DNA of 64,000 nucleotides from assembly GCA_023630585.1 (NCBI GenBank), contig CM042541.1, positions 17,514,501-17,578,500 of the forward strand. Reading direction: 5' to 3'. Shown piece by piece: positions 46,261 to 58,290 of the stretch. The first letter of the stretch is position 1. Every line of letters begins with the position of its first letter. The position numbers were made by a program, and so were the translations under genes. The DNA is from Cranoglanis bouderius. Taxonomy: Eukaryota > Chordata > Actinopteri > Siluriformes > Cranoglanididae. Under the pieces are notes generated by a model. That model was not told the DNA's origin and made no database searches. It was given only the letters and a program-made list of their open reading frames with translations.

Positions 46261-47330
46261 GTTTAGGGGTGTGCACACTTATGCAACCAGGTTATTGTAC
46301 ATTTTTTATTGTTCATTTTCCCCCTAAAATGATTCTTATTGTTTTTCACTTTACTTAATAGGTTAAAATTTCACAGTAAATGTAGAAAATGTTCTGGCAT
46401 GATTTATCTTGGTTTCATTTTTTTACATCACGATAAACCTGCCATTTTAACAGGAGTGTGTAGACTTTTTGTATCCACTGTATGTGAAACTGAAAATGAA
46501 ATGAAGTGAAATGAAATGTTTATGTTTGAGTAAACTATAATTTAAAACAATGACATGTTCACAATAATTATTATAAAGTCACCAGCCTACATGCCTGGAC
46601 TCTTGTGCAGTGTGTTGCAAAGCTGCCATATTACCTGAAGTTCACTCAGAAGAATGGGCATTCCATGTTGTACTTTTTACAAACAGCTCCAAACTCCTCT
46701 TCTTTACCTTTTTAAGGCTTGTTTTCTCTAGGCATAACATTGCTACTATTATTATGAAGACTTGGTTTCTGTTTATGTGGCCCATTTTCTGTAGATTGTG
46801 CTGATTAATGATGCTGTCATTTACTTTAATCGTAGGTCTATCCTTAGAGGATCTACAGTGCATGATGAGATGGTGAACATGCTATAAAACAGTCTTTTAT
46901 AGAATGTGGCCAAATTGCTTTGGGATCATCGATCATACAGTGTGACAAAAATAATTTTTAAAAAATGCTGAAATCGCACGGTCTAACACCCCACTCTCTC
47001 AGTTTCACTCTCACATATGCAGTGTTTATTCCATTTGAATGGAACAAGCGTGTATACACCAAAACAATCGGTCCAAGAGCTTCAGAGCAAAGTAGTCTCA
47101 GTCCGGTTCCAAGTGAACTCTGTTACCAACTGCAATAACAGGAAGTGAACAAGACATGTGTTTTGGGTTGTAGATGAGAGCTGCTAGACTGAGCCACAAG
47201 GACCAGAGGACAGAGCTGTAGCGATGCCATGTGTTCTGGATATTTAGACTGATGAACAAAAAAAGAAAATAATCACTGGATGCAACACACCAATGTTTTA
47301 AACTAGTTATTTAAATAATTACCTAATGAT

Positions 47331-47668
47331 GGGGGGTATGGTGGCTTAGTTATTAACGCGTTTTCCTCGCACCTCCGGGGTTGGGGGTTCGAATCCCACC
47401 TCCACCCTGTGTGTGCGGAGTTTGCATGTTCTCCCTGTGCTTCGGGGGCTTCCACCGGGTACTCTGGTTTCCCCCCCAGTCCAAAGGCATGTGTTGTAGG
47501 CTGATCGGCATATCCAAATTGTCCGTACTGTGTGAATGTGTGTGCGATTGTGCCCCGTGATGGGTTGGAGTCCAGGGTGTGTCCCCCTTGTGCCTCGAGT
47601 TCCCTGGGATATGCTCAAGGCTCCCCTATGACCCTGTGTAGGATAAGCGGTATGGAAAATGGATGCGT
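47331..47668 (+). mobile_element. tRNA-derived SINE, family 1, full-length copy
   Basis: The head ggtatggtggcttagttatt is followed by the B-box gggttcgaatcccacc. The body gtgtgcggagtttgcatgtt is followed by gggtactctggtttcccccc, and it ends ggataagcggtatggaaaat. Full-length, like the 18.8-kb copy. Confidence 0.85.
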
Positions 47669-50151
47669 GGATTAATTAATCATTTCTTTCACTCTGACTC
47701 TGCCTTCTCTGTGCTTGGGTGATTTTTACACGCACTTTTGAAATGTAATTCTGACCATGGAATAAAAGTGTTTTATTGGTATGTTTTCAGACCTACATGC
47801 CCTCTCAACCAATTTATTTCTTTTTTGTTCCTTTAATTGTGTGCAGTGTGTAACTAAACCATATCACAAACAAACCAACCCACCAAAAATATAAATTTTG
47901 CTTTGATTTAGACTCAGCAAATAGACTGAATGTGTGAAAACGTCCTTAGTTTCATCTCCTGAAAACTGACTGATGTGTCCTTTCAGTATCTAATAACTCC
48001 AAACCTTGCACTAGCAAGGACCTAAAGTACTGACTGCACCTATGAAACCAGAAGTATTCAACAGCAATAACATGCTTATCACGCTCCGCTAATGACTCTC
48101 TGCTTCCTGACCTGCCGTGGTGACAGGTGTGTATGTGTGTGCACTACAACGGCAGTCACACTTTCACTGTTTTACGGTGATCAGAGAGGCTGCATTATAC
48201 ACAGCGACATAGGAGGCACGTGGGATAACGTGTGTTTGTCCCTGGATTATATGTCCTTATGAATGATCCCGTATGCCAGGCGATGGAGCAGTGGAGCGGC
48301 ACTCAGCTTGAGTCACTGGTGTCGTGTCCGCTCAATTGAGGCTTTTATTAAATCGACTTTGTCTCACAGGGTCAGATCGATTAGTCATGCTTACTGCGAT
48401 CCCAGACGAGTCTGTCCCTCGGCCGTCACCATGACGGACTGTGTGTCTGCATGTTGGAACGTGCTTAGCAGAAGACAGCACATTTAGTATGGGATTTGAA
48501 AAGACTGCAGCTAACAGCCTTTCTCCCTGTCAGGCTGGAGATATAAATGTCAAAATTAATTGTACCAGGATGCAACAATAAAAGTAATTTTATAAATCAA
48601 AAATCCTTAGTCAATTTCATAAATGTATCTATTATAATAAATAATAAATATCTGAAATATTTTGTATGTATGTTCCTCACTACAAATAAACAGTTTGTGA
48701 TCACGTTACGGAATTAAAGAGCATTTTCAACTCTTCTACATGCTGTTTAAGCCCCGCCCCTTCAGCTTCCAGCAGCCATTAATTTGCCTTCGCTCCCTGC
48801 AGCCATTCAGCCATTCTTGGCATGCATGCTTCTACTTGTTTCACGAAACAAAGTCTAGAAATCAAATATTCATCATTTTGAAACCTAATGTGAAAAAATG
48901 CCTACTGCAGTATATTTCAGCATGAACAGGGTCAAGATGGAAGAACAAGTGAGCTATTCTTCAGGCAGTTCTCTGGTTATGATGTGTACTCTGGAACCTT
49001 GTTTTGTTTTCATTTTAAAAAAAGAGAGAGATTTTCATAAAAATGGGACCAACATATGCAGAAATAAATTTTGTTTAATTAAAATAGCCTTAAATTGCAG
49101 CACTTGGAAAATCCTGCTGATATTTCAGCCAGCCTGTCTTTACCGTCATCCTCTTTTTAAAAAGCATATAGTGATTTATATTAGCAGTACATCTTGCACC
49201 AACGACAATCTTTAATCTGCTCTTCTTGCTACTGACCAGTAATTGCTGATACACATCCGGGTCGTTCAAGATCGTTCATTAATTTTAGCCCAAAAATGAA
49301 AAACAAGCAACGGAGAAATATGGGAGCTTATTTATTATCTATAATTTATGGGAGATTTATTATTTTATTATTTTGTTTTGAACATCTCATATATTTTTCT
49401 TCCATTTTTTTTTTTTTCATTTAGAACACAGTGTGAACAGACCATTTGCAAATCTGATTATGGATTTGTGATTCAGGAAATTACAATTTTAATGTTTGGT
49501 CTCCATCAGTTTGGATTCAAGAAAACCCTGAATGGAAAATAAATAAATAAATGAATTCACAGCATCCCTTTTGATTTTGCATAATCAACACAAGGTGTAA
49601 ATGTAAGCGGTGCTAATTTTTGCTGTGCCGCCTCCGTGGAAATTCTTGTCAGTGACGTCTCCTCCTGCCCACCACAAATGCCGATCTGTCACCATGGCAT
49701 CCCATCAAAGTGTCCTTTTCACGAGAGAAGACCTTAAACTAGCCAGTGTCACAGGCTATCACCAAGGACCCCAGGCAAGGTTCTAAATTTGGAGCAGGGT
49801 TTGTGATCCCTTACTATCTGATACTCATTCATCTAATGCTTGTGGGTTGTTTCTATGAGGCGGAACATGCCTTAAGCTCAAGGAAATCGGTTGCTCGTCA
49901 GTATTCTGGGCATGGTTCTCTCTCACCACTGCGCCGCTCCGGTGGTCCACTGCATGTTTCATTTTCAGTTCCATGCCGAGGGGATAAGCCGTGGCCTCAT
50001 CATGCTTGATTATAGATTTCCTAATCTCTGCTTGGCACACTCTGCTGACTGATCTTTCTCTTCTTTCTCTTTTCCTCTGCTGTCCTCTCTCTCCATATCA
50101 CCTGTACTCCTTTTATCCTCTTCTTCCCTCCTTTCCTGTCCCACGGTGTAG

Positions 50152-50350
50152 GTCTCTGTCCGGTCGTATCGTGGGAGGTGTCTGGTGGTTCTTCACCTTA
50201 ATCATCATCTCCTCCTACACGGCTAATTTGGCTGCCTTCCTCACCGTAGAGAGAATGGTGTCGCCGATCGAGAGTGCCGAAGACCTGGCCAAGCAAACAG
50301 ACATAGCATACGGCACTCTAGACTCAGGCTCCACCAAAGAGTTTTTCAGG
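50152..50350 (+). CDS. gria4: gria4 exon 12, M3 and start of S2
   Basis: 199 bp between gtgtag and AGG|gtgagt, beginning with one base that completes the Arg codon from exon 11. The product opens SLSGRIVGGVWWFFTLIIIS and carries the SYTANLAAFLTVERM gating motif of M3. Then come SPIESAEDLAKQTDIAYGTL and DSGSTKEFFR. The Ser-Thr of GSTKEF contact the glutamate gamma-carboxylate in this family. The length equals the usual GRIA exon 12. Confidence 0.98.
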
Positions 50351-51898
50351 GTGAGTGGAGTACACTGTAGCTTCTCAGTTTATTTCACGAGTAAATGAAA
50401 GAAATTTCTTAGTTACATTTATTTAAAGGAAATTTTCATAAACACATGGAGAACTTTTGAACATTTTTTAGAGAATAGTGCATGAGTGTATGAGCAGACC
50501 ATGTCTGTATTCTCAAGATGACATTAAATGGTTTGTAAACTGGTTTAGTTTTGATGTAAGAGGAAATATGGACTAAAGAACACAATCATAAGCACTGCCT
50601 GAGTTTTAATAAACATCCAGTATTATATAATTTTATATAATATCTAAGGTAAATGGTCTATAAATGGAACCCTTCTGTGTTTCCTATATAAATTACTTCA
50701 GAAGGCGTATATAAGACAGAGGACACTTATTTCCTCAGTGCAGAGCTCTAGGTTCATCTACAGAATTTGATTTACTAAAATCGTTTAGTCCATTTATAAG
50801 TCTAGCTCATACAGTGCCCTCTAAAATTACTATTAAAAATGAGAAGAAATTATTGGATAATAACGATTATACACAATAATTAAAGATTTTCCACTCAAAC
50901 AATTGGAGAAACTATTTATATTTTTCTTTTAAAAAAATCTTATTTGAACTACCTTTTTAAATAATAAAAAATGTGCCAAAATTACACACCCTATTGACAC
51001 GCTAAGGGATATTTTAAAGAACTGCAAACACATAGTCAGTCTCAGTCCACAAGAATTCTGTTGTTGCCTTTAACCACAAGGTATAAATATGGTGTTGCAC
51101 ACATGTGAAATCCTTTTGCCATCCATAGGGGGAAAAAAAAGCGAAATAAGCAAAAGAGACAGAAGGCACTAAGAAAAAATTAGGGCTATAAGTTTCACAT
51201 GTCTGAAACAGTTGGAATTTTGCCAGGAATTGGGCCAATGACCCACTGTTCCCCACACACAGTGAGGAATATGGTGAAGGAAGGAAAAAAAAGAGTTCAG
51301 ACATCTCTGTTTTAGCATTGTGCAGTTTAGATTCTTGTGTTTGTCAACCGTTAAATGCCACTTTCACAACATCAAGCTGTTTGAAAGCATTGCAAATGCA
51401 TTGCTGAATTGAAGAGGGAAGGCCACATGCGCAAACCTGATATAAAGGAGCTTAAAATGTTCTGCATGGTGGAGTGGAACAAGATCCTCTACAAGTATCT
51501 CCCACCTTGTTACAGCAAGAGACTCAGTGCTTTTATTCTCTCCAGAGCAGGTGTCAAATTAAAATTGTAATTTTAAGGGTACCAGTAATTTTGGAACCAA
51601 TGTATAGTAGGAACAAATTTATGTATTTATTTTTTGCTCATTTTCATGAAGGGTGCCAATAATTGTGGGGGGCGCTGTTATTAAGAACCACATGTCTTTC
51701 TATATTTTTTTAACATTATTTATTGCTTTTGCAAATAGTATGATCTGTATGCAGTCTGTACGTATGATGATTGCCTTCAAATAAAGCGCTATGATTATCT
51801 CTCACTGTGTATGACATAGGATTTTAGAATTTCTCACTCACAACCTACCAAGACCTTTGACCCCCTATATTTACATGCTACTGTCTGCCATCTCCTAG
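50351..51898. other. gria4: gria4 intron 12
   Basis: 1.5 kb from gtgagt to tctcctag. More than half is a degraded Tc1-like element (50810-51680). The rest is AT-rich with no recognised feature. Confidence 0.9.
50810..51680. mobile_element. Degraded Tc1-like element
   Basis: The left end tacagtgccctctaaaatta resembles the nested element at 45.1 kb. The right end is a decayed gccaataattgtggggggcg then ctgtta. Near 51.4 kb the text gcacatgcgcaaacctgat-like and ggagtggaacaagatcctct recalls the transposase C-terminus. No usable frame remains. Confidence 0.65.
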
Positions 51899-52146
51899 AG
51901 GTCAAAGATCGCCGTATATGAGAAAATGTGGAGCTACATGAAGTCAGCCGAGCCCACGGTGTTCACCAAGACCACAGCAGAGGGCGTGGCTCGGGTGAGG
52001 AAGTCCAAGGGGAAGTATGCCTTCCTGCTGGAATCCACCATGAACGAGTACACCGAGCAGCGCAAGCCATGCGACACCATGAAGGTCGGAGGCAACCTGG
52101 ACTCCAAAGGCTACGGAGTGGCCACGCCCAAGGGCTCACAGTTAAG
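51899..52146 (+). CDS. gria4: gria4 exon 13, S2 lobe with R/G editing site
   Basis: 248 bp between tctcctag and TTA-AG|gtgggt; the usual exon 13 length. The product opens RSKIAVYEKMWSYMKSAEP and continues VFTKTTAEGVARVRKSKGK. It carries LLESTMNEYTEQRKPCDTMK, where the Glu of LLES binds the glutamate amino group and the Cys of KPCD pairs with the Cys in the flip/flop exon. It ends GYGVATPKGSQLR. The last two bases, AG, begin the Arg codon completed by either flop or flip; this is the R/G site, and the edited A would be 52145. TKTTAEGVARV fits GluA3/4. Confidence 0.98.
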
Positions 52147-52203
52147 GTGGGTGGAGTAGTATAACAATATGTCACGTGTTGTTATGGTATTCCACCTTCC
52201 CTG
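52143..52203 (+). promoter_or_regulatory. gria4: R/G-site RNA-editing hairpin
   Basis: The exon 13 end and the first 57 intron bases fold back on themselves. 52146-52170 pairs with 52176-52200 (ggtgggtgga with tccaccttcc, ataacaa with ttgttat), leaving a five-base loop. The A of the R/G codon (52145) falls opposite C 52201, an A-C mismatch. Mammalian GRIA2-4 have such a stem, which ADAR enzymes use to change AGA (Arg) to GGA (Gly), speeding recovery from desensitisation. Pairing was done by eye; that this fish edits the site is inference from conservation. Confidence 0.92.
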
Positions 52204-52699
52204 GCGTGCCTACCTCTACTTGATTTTTGTTTGGTTTTGTTTCACTTGTATTGAGTTCTTAAACATTTTAGTGTGGAGTTACTGCTTGTTTTGTTTTATA
52301 GCATATGATTTATGAGAAGCTTCACCCAGGTAATTGAGTTGCATGCAGATGTTCTTGATATGTAACTGACATTGCTGGAAATGTTATGTTGATGGCGATA
52401 TGGATTTTACGATTGAGACAAGAGCCCAGTGAACACCCAGCCCGCTCTGACACTGCCTCACATTCACACTAATGATAGAATTTACCATCCATGGCCAGGA
52501 GGCTAAGCAATAAGAGAGCGTAATTGGCCCTGTTGTCTGGGTAGGAAGAACAGTGTGGTGGTCCCCTCATGAGCTGTTCCATCCTGACTTAATAGATACT
52601 GTTCTATAATGTATAATATACTGTATATGCTGTGCCACTGACTAAACTCAACCATATGGTTCATTCTAATCTTATTAAGCATTATAGGAGAAGACTTAG

Positions 52700-52927
52700 T
52701 GCTGTTATGTTGGCAAGGGTTACCAATGTGGGGGTACCAATATTTGTGACATATTTTTAATTAGTTTTTTTGTTTCCTTAGTTTAAATTAACTTCAGTTA
52801 AAGTCTAGACTTCTCACATACTTTGCAGAGTGGGATTAGCCTTATTAAACACCAAGACAATTGTCATAACATTTTCATAACTCCCATTTTTTACCACAAG
52901 TGCCAATAATTCTGGAGCTGACTGTAC
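52700..52927. mobile_element. Tc1-type element fragment (tentative)
   Basis: Text ggggtaccaatatttgtgac and gccaataattctggagctga followed by ctgtacc resembles Tc1-family termini, but no clean inverted pair or TA flanks are visible. Confidence 0.4.
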
Positions 52928-53141
52928 CCAGTAGCATTAAACCTACAAAAGTACTTCACTGTTCATATTACCCATACCCAAGGAGTTATCACTGGAGCAT
53001 ATGAACATAAACAGCAAGCTATAGTTACCAAGTAACTGTAAGTAACTGTTAATTTATAATATCAATTGTGAAACAACTAAGAAATAAAACACTTCAGAAA
53101 ATGCTGTTATAGTAAAATAAACAAGGACAGGATGGTGTGAT

Positions 53142-54178
53142 GTGTTACCACCCTGTAGTTGGTGCTATAACAGCATGTGTTTTATTCCTCTTATATCACA
53201 GTCATATCCTTACTTTCTCTTGAAGTTAGTAAGACTAAAAAATCAAGCTTTTTACGAAGTCGGACAGCTCGACGTCATTTATCCTAAAGATTTTAGGTGT
53301 GTCTCGATCAGCTCCCTAGGTTGTGAATCATTATATCGTGTACATGAGTTGGGGCACTGGTAAGGACCCTGGCTCACTACACATTGGGACACTGATAACT
53401 CCATTTCCAGTGACATGACTACATACTCGCATTTTAAAAATATTTAAGTTTTATATGTCATATAAATTTGTTCGCTTAATCACATGCATTTCTGTCATGG
53501 TACATCAAACTGGATCGTAGGCTAGCTAGTGGATTTTTTTTTTTTTACATCATTAAACACTTAAAAGTCGTTTGTTTTAGACTCAAACAAACCGTATATG
53601 AAATGTCAAATAAAGTTAAAAATCACTAACATAAGTAATCAGTTGAGAGCTACAACAACGATAACAAGCTACTTACAGTACATTTGTATACGAATTTGGC
53701 TGAGAGTCCACCATTTTTTTCAAGCTGAGAGGCTTCAAAAAACATGAGGTCATTTCCACTAAGGGAACATAGTGAACCTCGATGTTCCCTGGTTTTTGTA
53801 GTGCATTGTGGGATTTTTTTAGGGAGCGAACATTCCAGTGCACTGGAAGGATTTTGTGATCGATACAGCCCTTAAAATGGCCGATTCCCTGATCAGAGCC
53901 CTGACTACTGAACTAGGGAGCTGGTTGAGACATGTTGTTTCTTTTGGCAGAAAACTGATAATGGAGACTCCTTCCAAAAAAATGTTAAATAAACACCACC
54001 TTACAGAAAACTTCACTACATCAACAGTTTTCTTTGTTAAATAACAACACGCATTAGAGCATAATAAACAAGCATGTTAATATTAACCTATGATGTGAAT
54101 TACAGCTGGAAAAACTGCAAATTATTTAATACCTTCTGACCAATCAGATTCAAGGACTCAACTCCACTGTAGTATAAA
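53142..54178. repeat. Dispersed inverted-repeat-like element, copy 3 (interrupted)
   Basis: Left part: gttaccaccctgtagttggt and tattcctcttatatcacagt. Right part: ggagactccttcc, cagaaaacttcac, tttctttgttaaat, gactcaactccactgtagta. The same order occurs in the 29.3-kb copy. The two parts are separated by the element at 53296-53937. Confidence 0.6.
53296..53937. mobile_element. Nested hAT-like inverted-repeat element
   Basis: The left end gtgtctcgatcagctcccta is mirrored at the right end by tagggagctggttgagacat. The interior has gtgcattgtgggattttttt. About 640 bp without a transposase. The ends look like those of non-autonomous hAT elements in fish. I cannot confirm an 8-bp target duplication. 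Confidence 0.7.
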
Positions 54179-55052
54179 AAGATGTATTAAGCTAACAATA
54201 AGGATAAATCAAGGGGAACAGCTCAGCAGGGAAGACCACCTAGGTGTCCTTTTTCTTACCTGTCAATAAGAGCAATGTTAACCAATCACAGATGCCTGTT
54301 AGGTCATGTATGCAGAAGTCAACAATTAGCACTCTCCTATAAGCGTGTTTAGCTATTTTATTTGAATAAAGACATAGTGGCTTCATGTGTCACGACAGAA
54401 GCACAAATTTAGTCTTCACCCTCAGTGAATTTACAGACTGACAGAAGGGAAACATAAAGCAAATGCTAGAATTCTTCTGCTGCATGTGAATGTTCAGATA
54501 TGTATGTGTGGGCATGTACAGCAAACGATTTACAGCAAAAATCCAAACCAAACTGAGTGTGACTAATTGATCCTATTCAGTCTGTAAACTCCCACATTCG
54601 GTCTGTTCAGGAAGTCGAACACTCGGTGAGGAGAGTCACTTACAGACGACTGTAGCCTCCAGGGTCAGACATTTCACTGGAGTTACTGTTGTCTGCCTGT
54701 CACTTCTCCTGCGTGTGATCCTCCCACAGACAGGAGTGCAGTGTCAGAGCATGGCTTTTCTGAGGCTTTTCCTGGGCTCCGACTCTCCAACGCTTTTTAA
54801 CGCTCTTCTGTCTGTTCACTCCTCAGCTCCGATGGGCTTTACTGTATTCTTTCCCCATCTTGTCTCTGTCTTTGCTCCAGTGGGCTTTCTTTATGAGTGT
54901 TGCATTCAGGATAAACCTCTCTTGATAATTTCAAAAAGAATTTCCCAGATTATATTTATATTGACTTTTTAAAGTTGTAATATGCAAGGTTAGATAGTAT
55001 TGTCTTCAGGGGTGGGGGGTGGGTGGGTGTTTTTTTGTTTTTTTTCCTGAAA

Positions 55053-55593
55053 TACAGTACTGTGCAAAAGTTTTAGGCACATGTAAAGAAGTGCTGTAGA
55101 GTAAAGATGCCTTCAAAATAATGAAATTAAATGTTTCTACATTAAAGAAAAAAAAAAACGTAAAGAGCAGTAAACAGTAGTAATTGAAACAAAGTCAATA
55201 TTTGGTGTGACAAAAAAAATAAAAATAAAAATAGTAGTCTCTGGTGCAATTTGTGCAGTTTTATAAGGAAATGAGCTGGTAAGTTTTATTGAGCATCTTG
55301 CAGAACCAGCCACAGTTCTTCTGGAGACTTTGACTTTCACACTCGCTTCTTATTTTTGCAGCAAAACCCAGCAGCCTTCATTGAAAAGTGGTCTCTTACG
55401 TAATATGCTGCTTTCTTTAATGACATACAAACATTTTTCTGTAACATTTAATTTTGCGCTAGAAAACTAATGTTTGGGAATCTAAAATGTTTTTTGTACT
55501 GACTTGATAATGTAGAAGTCATAAAATAAAAAATCTATAACAAAGTTTGTACTAAAAAAAATAGGGTGCCTAAAACTTTTGCACAGTACTGTA
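55053..55593. mobile_element. Tc1-type MITE
   Basis: 541 bp with TA at both tips. The left end acagtactgtgcaaaagttt is matched by the right end aaacttttgcacagtactgt. Subterminal ttaggcac and gtgcctaa also match. No transposase. Confidence 0.9.
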
Positions 55594-57164
55594 CAACTTG
55601 AATAAAATTATAACTGAAACAATATAAATATAAGACCAAAAATAATTTCCATCTGATTGGTGTACAGTAAGCACCAATTGTCTCCCAAGCCTTATTTATA
55701 TAAATAAAATATAGAACTCTCATACAGTGCTTTATAAAATTGTAGGAATGACCATAAATAATTCCCCCCTTATCATCATCAGCAAAGGAGCTATGCTAAT
55801 ACCTAGTTGAAAAAGCAAAGGTGTTGCTAGCTAGCTAACTCGAACAAACAGCAAGGAGTTGTGTTAGCTAACTATGTAGGTATGGTAAGGAGACAGCCAA
55901 TAGAGCTTTTCCACCTCACTCAGGTCCTTAACCAGGGTATGGATGGCTCTGGATTCAGAAAAAAAATTGCACACCATGCTATTTGATACCAGACCTCCAC
56001 TTGGAGCTAACACAGACGAACTGCAAGGAGATCCGTTAGCTAAAGTGTTCTGTCAGCTAATTGTGGAGGTACAGTAAGGAAACAGCTAATAGCACTTTTC
56101 CACTGGACGCAGGTGTATGCTTGTGCCAGAATGTTGATATTCGATGCACTGAATGTGCTGCAGATAAGTTGCATACAAATGTTTTTTTCTATGAGACAGG
56201 GTTATCCAGAAGTTGCAACATCCACAGTCACTTCAGTGGTAGGAGGCAGAATTCGGTTTTAAAAAACACTCCTTAAATTTACAAGAACAAGGAAAAACCC
56301 CTAATATGATGCATTCATTCTGATTATGCATATGCTGATTTGTGCATGCTTTACCTCACTATTTATATCAGAACTAATAGACACCAAGGGTATTGATGTA
56401 TTGCTAGAAATCTCACGTTGAGCAAGGGATCAAGCTTAATCAGCACTTCTCAAGATGCTCAGTTCATCTGTAGACAGCCCAGTGGGACAAAAACAGGTTT
56501 TCAATACTGCGAAGGTCCTCTGTGTATCTCAAAGCAATATTGACTAATGAGGACGCACGAGAGAGAGAGAGAGAGGGAGCAGAAGGTGGGCAAAGGAATA
56601 AGAGAGAGTAGGGCCAGTGGAGATATCGATTTTTTTATATTAGTGCTCCTTTGTTGTTCTTGTTAGAAACAAATTAGGCATGTGTAATTTACATCAAAAC
56701 ATGGGAAAGGAGCAACAGTGTTTGGTCATAAATCTCATCTCTTAGTCCACCTCACCGCTGAGACCTACCTCATCATTGTTTACAGAACATTGGATTTGAA
56801 GAGGCAAGCTGTATTCGAACATTTTGTTAGATTCACCAAGTAAACTGAAGAAAATGCTTAAACGATTTGCACACTGTTAAATGTAGTATTGATTTCATTG
56901 GGGATTACGGCTCACCAAGTATTTTATTCATTTTAATTATAAAATTACACTTGCTATGGCAGGAAAAGCAAGACCATGAAAAAAACCATCTAGTCTTACT
57001 ATTGTGTCTTAAAAAATAGATTTGAGCAGTAGCTATCTAAGCACACCCTGTTCTTTCAACACAACCTTCAGTAAAGGGCCTTATGCAAATTCCTAGCTAC
57101 AAGAAGTGAAAAAAATTTAAATGCAAAAAAAAAAACATTTTTTCCATTACACTCACAGTGTAAT

Positions 57165-57395
57165 ATATATATACAATAAAAACATATATTGCAATCAAAA
57201 TTATTGAACCCCCATTGCAAATCAGGTTTATTGTCAAAATTTACAGACTTTCAGCTGTTTGTAATGAACAAATCAAACAAAAGGAATTGAAATAGTTAAA
57301 CACAACGAATGCTTCAAGTGGTTTCCCCAAGTTCAACTGAAAATGCAACTTATAATGACTTCTCCAGTTTATATAGTCTTGAGAATATACCATAA
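57165..57395. repeat. One-ended repeat fragment
   Basis: Contains attgcaatcaaaattattga then acccccattgcaaatcaggt and tttcagctgtttgtaatgaa, wording I associate with fish DNA-transposon ends. No second end was found. Confidence 0.4.
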
Positions 57396-58175
57396 CAGTT
57401 TCTAAAGGTGTTAGGGTTATGGTTAGTTTACTTTAGGCAGGTTACAATCAAAGGGACTGGCTAGTTAAACTAGCTAATATCTCTTGTCTTGCTAATATCT
57501 AAAGTCTTGCTAATATCTCCAAAGCTGATAGCGCCATTCTCCAAATTTCATCCAAGTTTCATTGAGATGTAGAGCATATATATTTTTAACACATGCTACT
57601 CAGTGACTGATTAGTAGAATAGTTGTAGCTAAAAAATAAATAAATAAATAAATAAATAGAACCTAAAAATAAAATAATGGGCAGAGAATCTGAATAGCTG
57701 CCTGATTGCTAGCAAGTGTTTCCTGGATTTATTTTAATTGCTCATTTAATTTACAAATTTGACCATTCAGGAACCTGTGGTGTTAAGAATATACTGGAGT
57801 CATAGGTATCTAGAAAAAAAAAAAAAAATCTGAAACCTAACCTACATAAAGTTTAAAGTTCCTTGTGCAAATGATACCTAATGATCACTCTCTATTGGAA
57901 ACAACAGATAGCGATGATGATAACAGCATCATTTCCTGTTTGGCTTCTCAGACAAGTACCACAGTTGAGGTGTACCTCAGAGATGAGAACTGGGTCAGAC
58001 TTTGGTTTTTTTGGGGGGGGGTTTTGTAAAGAGAGGTTTGTCCAGTGCATTAATGTGATTCATATGGGGAAAGTGGGGAACGGGGACTAAAACTTTCCAC
58101 CCCTTTAACTGCTTTTTTTTCTTTCCTCTGATTGGATACTGCTCACTCTGACGAACTATGTTTTATCGTTTCAAG

Positions 58176-58290
58176 AAGTGCAGTTAACCTGGCAGTTTTA
58201 AAACTGAATGAACAAGGCCTGTTGGACAAATTGAAAAACAAGTGGTGGTACGACAAAGGAGAGTGTGGCAGCGGAGGAGGTGGTGAGAAG
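58176..58290 (+). CDS. gria4: gria4 exon 14, flop alternative exon
   Basis: 115 bp between gtttcaag and GAG-AAG|gttagc, the family's fixed flip/flop length. The first base completes the R/G-site Arg codon (AG|A). The product is SAVNLAVLKLNEQGLLDKL then KNKWWYDKGECGSGGGGEK. Asn after LAVLKL (58207-58209) and the GSGGG ending identify flop. The Cys of GECG pairs with exon 13's KPCD Cys. Flop speeds desensitisation and lowers sensitivity to cyclothiazide. The end GGGGEK differs from the GGGDSK common in mammals. The open frame continuing past the donor is not exon. Confidence 0.97.

Larger units (their letters stand above)
43583..46482 (+). mobile_element. Tc1-like transposon, inactive, host of nested insertions
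   Basis: 2.9 kb flanked by TA. The left end tacagtggatataaaaagtc is matched by the right end gactttttgtatccactgta. The inner repeat aaaatggcagttttttgtga is mirrored near 46425. The element is longer than usual because it contains a second Tc1-like element (45109-46260) and, in its left arm, about 190 bp (43700-43886) homologous to 40577-40749. Removing the nested element and one TA joins ...caactaagtatta to gtttaggggtgtgcac without a gap. Confidence 0.92.
52147..58175. other. gria4: gria4 intron 13
   Basis: 6.0 kb from gtgggt to gtttcaag. It starts with the editing stem. It also contains a Tc1-type fragment (52.70-52.93), a repeat with a nested hAT-like element (53.14-54.18), a Tc1-type MITE (55053-55593) and a one-ended repeat (57.17-57.4). 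54.2-55.05, 55.6-57.1 and 57.4-58.1 kb show nothing assignable. Confidence 0.9.

Noticed and set aside
51928..52175. Alternative-frame open reading frames over exon 13 on both strands
   Set aside because: The frame opening RSKIAVYEKMW is the conserved receptor frame; the others are shadows with high GC third-position bias.
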